Assembly: GCA_963747735.1 (NCBI GenBank)
Contig: CAVVGE010000012.1
Location: 1-64,000 of the forward strand
DNA length: 64,000 bases
DNA from: AP-15 sp963747735
Lineage (GTDB): Bacteria > Pseudomonadota > Alphaproteobacteria > ATCC43930 > CGMCC-115725
Direction of reading: 5' to 3'
Below the pieces are notes generated by a model. That model was given only the letters and a program-made list of their open reading frames with translations. It searched no databases and was not told where the DNA came from. Of this stretch, positions 57,205 to 64,000 are shown piece by piece. Position numbers and translations under genes: made by a program. Numbering within the stretch: the first letter of the stretch is position 1; the number at the start of each line of letters is the position of its first letter.

Positions 57205-57325
57205 AGCGATCGTCGCAAAACATGTGGATTTTGCGAGAGTGTCGGCAGGCTCACAAACGCTGCGGTTTTGCGATTGCAAAACTCCGTCGCGAAAGAAACT
57301 GTTTTGCGATGACATTTGCGACGGA
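57205..57325. promoter_or_regulatory. res site (resolution site) upstream of tnpR
   Basis: Three inverted-repeat subsites with arms GTCGCAAAA and TTTTGCGA: 57211-57238 (CGTCGCAAAACATG then TTTTGCGAGA), 57262-57290 (GGTTTTGCGATTGCAAAACT) and 57286-57322 (GTCGCGAAAG then GATGACATTTGCGAC). Three dimer-binding sites just before a resolvase gene is the layout of a Tn3-type res. Confidence 0.7.
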
Positions 57326-57333
57326 TTGCGGCG

Positions 57334-57722
57334 ATGTTTAATCGGCTATGCGCGGGTCTCAACCGACGACCAGAACCTCGACCTTCAGCGCACCGCACTG
57401 GCGGATGCCGGCTGCACGCGGATTTACGAAGAGAAGCTTTCCGGGGCGAATCGCAATCGGCCGGAATTGGCGCGGCTGCTCGACCATCTGCGTGGCGGCG
57501 ACGTGGTTGTTGTCTACCGCCTCGACCGGTTGGCGCGCTCGACCCGGGATCTGCTCGAGATCGCCGAGCAGCTCAAGGAAGCTGATGCCGGCTTGCGTTC
57601 GCTATCCGAACCCTGGGCCGACACGACCTCGCCCGCCGGCCGCATGGTGCTGACGGTGTTCGCCGGCATCGCCGAATTCGAGCGCACGCTCATCCACGAG
57701 CGCACCGGTGCCGGCCTGGCGG
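57334..57722 (+). pseudogene. tnpR: Serine resolvase TnpR, frameshifted and 3' truncated
   Basis: From ATG 57334, with one extra T to remove right behind it, the frame is LIGYARVSTDDQNLDLQRTA (catalytic serine in RVS), GCTRIYEEKLSGANRNRPEL, VVVYRLDRLARSTRDLLEIA and AGRMVLTVFAGIAEFERTLI. After HERTGAGLAAA the C-terminal DNA-binding domain is missing, and the sequence joins the transposase fragment. Confidence 0.75.
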
Positions 57723-58485
57723 CGGCACACGTTGTTCGACCACCAAGCGGCTGCCCTCGCCGCCCTCGGCCGTACGGAGTCGAGCGAGCATGCCGAGCGT
57801 GGCCTCGTCGCCTATCTGCGGCGCGAAGCCGCCGCGGTGTTCGACAATGCCGCGCTGATAGCGTGCTCGCGGTCGTGGCTCGCCGATCACGGTTATCTGC
57901 TGCTGCGCGAGCGCGCCATCCGCCGCCTTGTTGCCGCGGCGCGCCGACACCAGGAGCAGGCGCTGTTCAGAACCATCGCCGCGGTTGCGGGGTCCAACCG
58001 CGAGAGATGGCTGCCGCAGCTGTTGGCGCAGATCGAAGATGGCGGGATCAGCCGTCTCGAATGGCTCGGCGCCGTGCCGCCGGGCAAGGGGCCGACGAGG
58101 CTCGAAGCGCAGATCGAAAAGATCAGCTTTCTGAAGGACTTGGGCGCCGGGAAGCTCGCGCTCTCCGACCTCCCGCTCGCAGGCCTCAAGCATTTTGCGC
58201 GGCGGATGACGTCGCGCAAAGCTGCGGCGCTCGCGCGCATCAAGGATCCGCATCGCACGATTGAGATCGCCTGCTTTCTGCGTTTGCGGCTGCTGCAACT
58301 CAGCGACGCGAGCCTCACCCTTGCCGATCATCAAAATCGCCGCCCAGTGGCGAGGCGCCCGCGAGCGCGTGGCGGAGGTCCAGGCGAGCCGGCTGCGGCA
58401 CCTCCATCGCCTCCTCGGCGATCTCGCGGCCCTGACCGAGACGAAGCGCTTGACGCCGCCGGTTTGCGCTCGCATGGAAGGACAA
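57723..58485 (+). pseudogene. tnpA: Tn3-type transposase, N-terminal fragment
   Basis: Reads FDHQAAALAALGRTESSEHA, VAYLRREAAAVFDNAALIAC, LLRERAIRRLVAAARRHQEQ, IEDGGISRLEWLGAVPPGKG and LSDLPLAGLKHFARRMTSRK. Shifts near 58325 and 58430 link to IAAQWRGARERVAEVQASRL and DEALDAAGLRSH. The catalytic half is absent. The same region survives as a separate scrap at 36549-36930. Confidence 0.7.
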
Positions 58486-58490
58486 ATCCG

Positions 58491-58553
58491 ATGGCGATCA
58501 CTGGCCGGTGCTATTGCGGTGCGGTCCGGCCATTCGCCGGACCGTCCGCATAG
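58491..58553 (+). pseudogene. Stub of a GFA-family zinc protein
   Basis: ATG at 58491 behind GGAAGGAC, then MAITGRCYCGAVRPFAGPSA and a TAG stop. The CxCGAVR start is that of glutathione-dependent formaldehyde-activating (GFA/CENP-V) family proteins. Only 20 codons remain. Confidence 0.45.
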
Positions 58554-58561
58554 ACCCGTCG

Positions 58562-59311
58562 TTAGCGATCGATCCCGGCCAGAGCGTTCTGAATCCCGGC
58601 CGTCGCCCAGGGACCCCACGGCATGGTGAAGAACTTGAATCCCTTCTGAACGAAAAAGTTCGGGTCCATCCCGGGCGGGATGAAATACATCCCGGCGGCG
58701 ATGCCGTGCTTCGCGGCGGTCGCCGCGATTTTATCGAGTGCTCGCTGATAGATGTCGCACTGGTAGTCGAGTGGCACCCCCAGCTCGATCGAAAGATCGG
58801 ACGGGCCGATCAGCAGGACGTCGACGCCCGGGACCGAGGCGATGGCATCGAGGTTCTCCAGCGACTGGTTCGTCTCGATCATCGGCACGATAACGACCCC
58901 GTCGTTCACGGCGTCGAGGTAATCGCGGTAATTCTTGAACTCGCCCCACTCGCCGCGTACCCCGGCGTTGCTGCGGTTGCCGAGAGGAAAATAGCGGCAG
59001 GCGCGCACGGCGGCCTCCGCCTCCGCGCTGGTGTTGACCATCGGCACAACGATGCCTCGTGCCCCGGCGTCAAGCGCGAAGCAAATCTGATAGGCTTGGT
59101 TCGCGGCGACGCGCACCAGCGGCACCGCCTCTTTGCCGCGCATCGTCTGGATCGACGGTTGCAGCTGCTTGATCTCCCAGGCGGAGTGCTGGGTATCGAA
59201 CAGCAGGAAGTCGTACCCGGCGTCGGCCAGGATCGACACGTCGACGTTCGGTGTCACGGTCGTCCCGACGACGGTTCTACCTGACTTGATGGAGTCTTTG
59301 ATGGCGTTCAT
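58562..59311 (-). CDS. HpcH/HpaI-type aldolase/citrate lyase family protein
   Basis: 249 residues, intact. TIM-barrel motifs of class II pyruvate aldolases: GYDFLLFDTQHSAWE (catalytic histidine), VPLVRVAANQAYQI, VPMIETNQSLENLDAI (metal-binding glutamate) and LLIGPSDLSIELGVP (metal-binding aspartate). These enzymes split 2-keto-3-deoxy or hydroxy-keto acids to pyruvate and an aldehyde in catabolism of aromatic or sugar acids. No pathway partners are nearby; an isolated cargo gene between transposon debris. The non-coding stretch 59312-59593 shows nothing I recognise. Confidence 0.88.
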   Translation of the reverse strand: MNAIKDSIKSGRTVVGTTVTPNVDVSILADAGYDFLLFDTQHSAWEIKQLQPSIQTMRGKEAVPLVRVAANQAYQICFALDAGARGIVVPMVNTSAEAEAAVRACRYFPLGNRSNAGVRGEWGEFKNYRDYLDAVNDGVVIVPMIETNQSLENLDAIASVPGVDVLLIGPSDLSIELGVPLDYQCDIYQRALDKIAATAAKHGIAAGMYFIPPGMDPNFFVQKGFKFFTMPWGPWATAGIQNALAGIDR

Positions 59312-59593
59312 CTGGCCTCAATACCTTTCGTGCCCGTTCGACCGACCCGACGGTGACCGGCAGTCGGCGCCATTATCGCACATTGGCGAAGTGGCGCAGC
59401 CTACGAGTTGTCCCGACCAGGGTCGCTTAGACGATGGGCCAGTGGCAACTATTCAGCATTGCGCATCCGAAATTAGTCCTTTTCAGTTCTGCAAGCGGAC
59501 AATGATGCCGTATCTCGAAAACCGACGGGCTAAAGAGAGCGCGTGCGGTGCACCAACGGGGGAAGTCTTCACGCAATTTCAGGCCGTGAGTTT

Positions 59594-59992
59594 CTATAAA
59601 GTCGCGTCGGCGCTATTTTTGCAGACGCGAAACCGTCGGCCATATTCGGCCAAAACAATTGGCTCAATTAGTGAAGGATCGTTGTTCTTCACGTTGCCGA
59701 CGCACGGGCTGACCGGCCAGCACACCATGCCATCAGCAGGGCGGGGGCCAGCAGCGCTTTCAGCTGCGCCTCGTCGGCCGGTTCCTCCCCGAGCCATGCC
59801 GGCCAGGCCTCGGGCGCGAGCACCACGGGCATGCGGTTGTACAACACGGCGCATAATTCGTTCGGCGCCGCGGTGACGATCGCGAAGCTGCGTATGCGTT
59901 CGCCCGCCGGCGAGCGCCAGTTCTCCCACAATCCCGCCAGCGCCATCAGCCCGCCGCTTTTCAGTCCGATCGGGTAGGGCTGCTTGCCGGCC
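59594..59992 (-). pseudogene. SRAP (YedK/HMCES-like) peptidase, 5' truncated
   Basis: The minus strand reads GKQPYPIGLKSGGLMALAGL, WENWRSPAGERIRSFAIVTA, LYNRMPVVLAPEAWPAWLGE and, after a shift near 59728, VGNVKNNDPSLIEPIVLAEY. This is the C-terminal half of a SOS-response-associated protein that crosslinks to abasic sites in single-stranded DNA. The N-terminal half with the catalytic Cys2 is absent; the IS1182-type element starts right at the break. Confidence 0.75.
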
Positions 59993-60067
59993 TAGCAGCC
60001 TGTCGGATTGACGATTGGTGTGATCATGATACGGTGGGTACGGTGGGTGGGACCACCGGATATAGCG

Positions 60068-61434
60068 ATGACGACCTATATGCCGTTTGATCGCGAGCAG
60101 CCGTTTCTGCTGCCGCCGGATGTGAAGGATTGGCTGCCGGCGAACGATATCGCGCATTTTATCGTGGCGGCGGTGGAGCGGGTGCGGCTGGCGGCGTTTC
60201 ACACCAACGCCCGGCCCAGCGGTAAGCCGCAATACCATCCGCGGCTGATGCTGGCGCTGCTCGTCTACAGCCATGCCAACGGCGTCTTCTCCTCGCGGCG
60301 GATCGAGCGGGCGACGTACCGGGACGTCGGCACCCGTTTTATCGCCGCCAACACGCACCCCGACCACGACACGATCGCCAACTTTCGGCGGACCAACAAG
60401 CCGGCGTTTGAAGCGGCGTTTTTGCAGGTTCTGCTGCTGGCGCGCGAGATGGGGCTGCTGCGGCTGGGCACGGTGTCGATCGACGGGACCAAGATCGATG
60501 CCAATGCCTCGAAGATCCGCTCGCTGCGGTACGATCGGGCGCGGGCGCTGCGGGCGAAGCTCGCGGCCGACATCGCCGCGTTGACCGCCAAGGCCGAGGC
60601 GGCCGATGCCGAGGACATCGACCCGCAGGCGCTGCCGGCGGAGATCGCCCGGCGCGAGGCGCTCAAGGCGAAGCTCGACGCTGCCTGCGCGCGGCTGGAA
60701 GCGGAAGCCAAGGCCGAGGCCGAGGCCGAACGCCCGCAATATGAAGCCAGGAAGGCAGCCTGGGAGGCCAAGACCGGGCGCGGCGGCCAGCCGCCCAAGC
60801 CGCCCGACGCAACGCCGCGGCCCGATCGACAGACCAACCCCGGCCTGCGCCGGGGCAGGCTCTGACCGACCCCAATTCACAGCTGATGCGCAAGTCCAAA
60901 GCGCATGAATACCGCCAAGCCTACAACGCTCAGGCGGTGGTCTGCGCCGAGGGGACGCAGCTCATCCTGGCGACCAACATGGCCACCACCCCGAGCGACC
61001 AGCCGACCTTCGCGGCCACGGTCCTGGCGATGCGCGAGACGGTCGGCCTGCCGCAGACAGTGTTGGCCGATGCCGGCTATGCCGGCGGCCCGGCCGTCGC
61101 CGAACTCCAAGCCTGCGGCATCGAGCCCTTGGTGGCGATCGCCCGCACCCAGCCGCACCGGCCTTACGACTTCCGCCCGCCGCCCGAACCCAAGCCCGAG
61201 CGCCGCATCACCGAACCGTGGCGCCTGGCGATGAAGGCCAGGCTGGAGAGCGAAGATGGCAAAGCCCGCTACAAAAAACGCAAACAGACTGTCGAGCCGG
61301 TCTTCGGCATCATCAAGAGCGCGATCGGGTTCACCCGCTTCCACCTGCGCGGCCGGCAAAACGTCGCCACCGAGTGGCTGTTGATCGCCCTCGCCTACAA
61401 CTGCCGCAGACTGCATAACCTGCGGCCGGCCTAA
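60068..61434 (+). pseudogene. IS1182-family transposase, split by a mini-palindrome
   Basis: Starts MTTYMPFDREQPFLLPPDVK at 60068. The first part runs to a TGA at 60863-60865 that is created by the insert at 60838-60861. The second part resumes in another frame: LTDPNSQLMRKSKAHEYRQA, YNAQAVVCAEGTQLILATNM, VLADAGYAGGPAVAELQACG and VEPVFGIIKSAIGFTRFHLR, ending at 61434. Removing about 23 inserted bases would join QTN to LTDPNSQ in one frame. Confidence 0.8.
60838..60861 (+). repeat. Mini-palindrome splitting the IS1182 transposase
   Basis: CCCCGG, 6-base loop, CCGGGG, then CAGGCT. The only copy whose net length (about 23 bases) breaks the host reading frame. Confidence 0.7.
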
Positions 61435-61513
61435 ACTGGGCTGCGCCTGGTAGGTGACCGTGACCGGCGAGCCCGCCGCAGACTGCATAACCTGCGGCCG
61501 GCCTAAACTGGGC
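61403..61513 (+). repeat. 39-bp direct repeat at the 3' end of the IS1182 element
   Basis: 61403-61441 and 61475-61513 carry the same 39 bases, starting GCCGCAGACTGCATAACCTG. The first copy encodes the last codons of the transposase; the second lies behind the stop, before the terminal repeat. This points to a partial tandem duplication of the gene end. Confidence 0.75.
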
Positions 61514-61565
61514 CAAGCGGGCACATCTCACCCGCCACAACACACCAACCCGACAGGCTGCTAGG

Positions 61566-61916
61566 CGAAGCCCGAGCACACCCAAGCGTCGGCGATGGTC
61601 TGCGGCGTTGAAGCGTCAGATCGTATCGGAGACGCAGGAGCCGGACGCGTCGGTTTCGATCGTGGCACGGCGCCATGACGTGAACGCCAACCAGCTGTTC
61701 AAATGGCGACGGGAGATGGTGCCGAAGCAGACGCCTGCGGTGAGCGAGGGCGTTACCATGCTGCCGGTGGAGATCGCGCCGGAGCGCGCAGAGCCGCGGC
61801 GGCGGGCACGGCGAACCGGGGTTGTCGAGATTGCCTTCGCGTGCGGCGCGCGGGTGAGCCTTCGCGGCGAGGTGTCGCTGGAGACACTTCGTCAGGTGAT
61901 CGAGCTGCTGCGATGA
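61566..61916 (+). pseudogene. IS66 OrfA (TnpA), 5' truncated
   Basis: The open frame enters directly from the IS1182 junction: KRRRWSAALKRQIVSETQEP, SIVARRHDVNANQLFKWRRE and VEIAFACGARVSLRGEVSLE, ending in TGA that overlaps the tnpB ATG. A helix-turn-helix protein of IS66 elements. Its first codons are missing. Confidence 0.75.
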
Positions 61917-62200
61917 TCGGCTTGGCCCCGGGCACCCGGGTGTGGCTGGCGGCGGGGACGACCGACATGCGCAAGGGGTTCGACAGCCTGGCGGCGCAGG
62001 CCCAGACGGTGATGGGCAAGGACCCGTTCTCGGGCCACGTTTTCTGCTTTCGCGAGCGTCGTGGCGATCTGATCAAACTGTTGTGGTGGGACGGGGACGG
62101 TTTGTGCCTGTTCGCCAAGCGGCTGGAGCGGGGCCGGTTCGTGTGGCCGCGCGCCGAAGCGGGTGTGGCGGTGCTGACGCGGGCGCAATTGTCGCTCGGC
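61913..62200 (+). pseudogene. IS66 TnpB, 3' truncated
   Basis: ATG at 61913 overlapping the OrfA stop. LAPGTRVWLAAGTTDMRKGF, DPFSGHVFCFRERRGDLIKL and LLWWDGDGLCLFAKRLERGR are classic TnpB. After VAVLTRAQLS the expected ending is missing and the sequence switches to the antisense of an IS256-type gene near 62205. Confidence 0.75.
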
Positions 62201-62204
62201 AAGG

Positions 62205-62507
62205 CGATCTCGCCACCTGCACGGGCGCACACGAGGGCGTTCGACCTCGACCTTGCCCCCATGAAAGCCGACCTTTCCCTTGGTCTTCCCCCAACGGTGC
62301 CCGTCCTTGCCGGCGGCGCGCCCATAACGGGGGCCGCACAGCCGGGCCGCATCCTCCTCCATCATGTTGGCCAGGGTGGCGATGCCTGCCGTCAGGCAGA
62401 AACGCTCGAAGCTCGCTCCGACCTCTTGCCAAGCCTTTTCGACGATTGCCACCGCGATGCGTGATCATGCCGCGGTTGGGGACCGGGGCGAACGGCTCCC
62501 CCTTCAT
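62205..62507 (-). pseudogene. IS256-type transposase, N-terminal fragment
   Basis: The minus strand starts MKGEPFAPVPNRGMITHR and, after a shift near 62455, continues VGASFERFCLTAGIATLANM, EEDAARLCGPRYGRAAGKDG and WGKTKGKVGFHGGKVEVERP. This is the start of IS256-like transposases with the FHGGKV motif. It stops at the IS66 tnpB junction. Confidence 0.6.
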
Positions 62508-62567
62508 CGGCGACCCTCCCGGACGGCATCATTCCGGCAAAGCGATGCGCGTCGCGATCCTTGTAGC

Positions 62568-63578
62568 TTATAGCCGGATCCGCTCGACCTCGTCCTGCGT
62601 GAGCCGCTCCTTCGTGCGATCGTAAAGCTTTGTCGTGCGCGGGCTCTCGTGCGCGGCCATTTCCTGCGCGTGCTCGAGGGCGCCGCCGTTGGCGAGATAG
62701 GCGGTGATCCCGGTCGCACGGAACGTGTGGCAGCCGATCGCCTCGGCGATCCCGGCCGCCACAGCGCGCCGGCGGATCATTCGCCAGGCATCGGGCTGGG
62801 TCATCGGGTTCTCGGACAGCACTTTCCCGTTGTGACCCCGCGCGGTGCGGAACAGCCAGCCCTTGCGGTCTTCGGCGAGACCGGCGGCGTCGATGTAGGC
62901 ATGCAGAGCTTCGGCGAGAGCGTGGTGGCACGGCATCGTGTGCTGCTTGCCGCCTTTCTCGTGCAGCCGCACCGACCACCCTGCACCCCGCGGCCGCAGA
63001 TCTTCGATCTTCATCTTGAGGGCCGCGGTGATCCGCGCGAAGGAATAGGTCAGCGTCGCGATCAACGCCCGGTCGCGCACATCGCGCAATGTCGTCGTCG
63101 GGATCGCGTCGAGCAGCCTGCGCCAGGCCTCGGCTTCGAGCACCGGGGTCTTGCCGGTCTTGACGACGTGTCTGGGCCCGCGTACCGCGGCGGCCGGGTT
63201 GCCCGGCACCACCTGACCGGTCACCAGCCAGTTGAACAGCATCCGGATCGCCGCGAGCTGCTGCTTGACCGACGGCGCCTGCACCGCGGCCTGCAGCTCC
63301 TCGATATAGGTCGCCACATCATGCGGCCGGATCGCCGCCAGCGTCAGCCCGCGATCCTCGCACCAGCCGAGAAACCGGTTGCATGCCCGCAGATAGGCGC
63401 GTCGCGTGTGCGGGTTGCGGATGTTGGCGGTGAAGAATTCGATGTAGCGCCACGCGGCCTCGTCGCCGAGATCGGCGACCAGCGCCGGCACGGCGTGCGG
63501 CGACCGCTGACCGGCAACAATCTCGGCCGGCTCGATCGGCGCCGGCAGCTGCTCCTTCGATCCCTCAGGCGCGTCCAA
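62568..63578 (-). CDS. Tyrosine recombinase (site-specific integrase)
   Basis: 336 residues, intact. N-terminal SAM-like DNA-binding domain (YIEFFTANIRNPHTRRAYLR) and catalytic domain with R182 in SFARITAALKMK, lysine in LHEKGGKQH (208-211), H284 and R287 in CHTFRATGI, H310 in AAHESPRTT and Y319 in KLYDR. Likely integrates or excises an element by recombining short att sites. The homolog at 55825-56833 has the same orientation, so the pair could bracket a ~7-kb unit. Confidence 0.9.
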   Translation of the reverse strand: MDAPEGSKEQLPAPIEPAEIVAGQRSPHAVPALVADLGDEAAWRYIEFFTANIRNPHTRRAYLRACNRFLGWCEDRGLTLAAIRPHDVATYIEELQAAVQAPSVKQQLAAIRMLFNWLVTGQVVPGNPAAAVRGPRHVVKTGKTPVLEAEAWRRLLDAIPTTTLRDVRDRALIATLTYSFARITAALKMKIEDLRPRGAGWSVRLHEKGGKQHTMPCHHALAEALHAYIDAAGLAEDRKGWLFRTARGHNGKVLSENPMTQPDAWRMIRRRAVAAGIAEAIGCHTFRATGITAYLANGGALEHAQEMAAHESPRTTKLYDRTKERLTQDEVERIRL

Positions 63579-64000
63579 GATGGCCCCCCCTTCCCTGATA
63601 TCTCAGGATTGATAAAGGACGTTATCATGCGTGGTGCGGCATGGCAAGGTGAGGCGATTATTCCGAACTCGCGAACCGACGGGCGACGTAGCCACCTTAC
63701 GGGAACGGATACGGAACCCAGTCAGGAACAGACGCCCCCGCACCGTTGCGCTCGGTTCGGCGATAAAATGCGCGAGCCGCGGGGTGACCCAGAAAGGGTG
63801 CGAAGTGCACGCTTAACGGACCAGTTTCGGTATGAACACGCTATGCGAACAGCCCATGGTCGCGCAATTCCGGCGTCGATAAGAGGTCACAGTTTTGCCA
63901 TATCTGCGTAAGCAAGTGTTTGGCCCATTATCGGCCGTGAGAGCGGTCGAATAAGCGAGCGCCTACCTTAGACAGTAGGTGATCGTCGCGGCGGTTTTCG
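63579..64000. other. Non-coding end of window upstream of the integrase
   Basis: No gene visible. Between 63606 and 63627, read on the minus strand, lies TGATAACGTCCTTTATCAAT plus CC, matching 54996-55017 at 20 of 22 bases. The last 70 bases could hold the C-terminus of a minus-strand gene from beyond the edge, but the evidence is too short. Confidence 0.35.

Larger units (their letters stand above)
59996..61560 (+). mobile_element. IS1182-family element with CTAG target duplication
   Basis: 1,565 bases. The ends read CAGCCTGTCGGATTG (left) and, inverted, CAGCCTGTCGGGTTG (right), and both are flanked by CTAG (59992-59995 and 61561-61564). One transposase gene, split by a mini-palindrome. A 39-bp direct repeat lies near the right end. 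Confidence 0.8.

Noticed and set aside
59594..60880. 428-codon minus-strand frame across the IS1182 end
   Set aside because: It joins the antisense of the transposase with the real SRAP tail by chance; the IS boundary with CTAG duplication lies inside it.
63831..64000. Possible C-terminus of a gene entering from the right edge (minus strand, 22 codons)
   Set aside because: Too short and without recognisable sequence.

Overview
The window looks like accessory DNA from a GC-rich alphaproteobacterium, most likely a plasmid or a large integrated element. The support is a block of genes typical of alphaproteobacterial plasmids: a ParB-like protein, a DNA methyltransferase fused to a strawberry-notch-type helicase, a TOPRIM/primase-like protein, DUF2493, DUF736, ParA, an iteron-linked RepA and a piece of RepC. 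I saw no rRNA, tRNA or CRISPR array. Many reading frames that clearly match known families are broken by single-base shifts, often at homopolymers. Part of this may be sequence error, but truncations, an 8-bp tandem duplication and transposon junctions show that real decay is also present.

Layout: 1-3.4 kb has a RecB-like nuclease running off the left edge (minus strand), a GNAT toxin/DUF1778 antitoxin pair and a stub of a Y-family polymerase. 3.4-20.5 kb is the plasmid backbone, interrupted at 13.6-16.0 kb by a secreted alpha/beta hydrolase gene. Its right part holds parA, a truncated par partner, a truncated repA and an iteron array at 20.04-20.38 kb, followed by a repC 3' remnant. 22.57-26.83 kb is a Tn3-family transposon with a recognisable 38-bp end and a glyoxalase-like (VOC) cargo gene; its right end is replaced by a fragment of an IS630-type element. 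27.1-29.1 kb encodes two secreted proteins that I do not recognise. 29.3-36.5 kb is an alpha-2-macroglobulin/PBP1C operon.

36.5-50.2 kb is a patchwork: transposase scraps, a truncated cation/proton antiporter, hemerythrin, a TPR protein, a large RTX-like protein with a duplicated tail fragment beside it, a class III adenylate cyclase broken by TAG, and a sugar-type substrate-binding protein. 50.6-53.7 kb is a cluster of small genes between two inverted ~85-bp copies of a recombinase upstream region. 53.76-54.99 kb is a complete IS630-type element, followed by a double cold-shock protein. 55.8-63.6 kb lies between two related tyrosine recombinases in the same orientation and contains a second Tn3 remnant with a res site, an aldolase gene, a cut SRAP gene, an IS1182-type element and IS66/IS256 remnants.

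The observation I find most unusual is a family of ~24-27-bp GC-rich palindromic mini-elements (core CCCC[GT]G, loop, C[AC]GGGG, then CAGGCT or CGGGC[TC]). Most copies sit inside protein-coding genes. Several are in frame, adding about eight codons; one splits a transposase gene.
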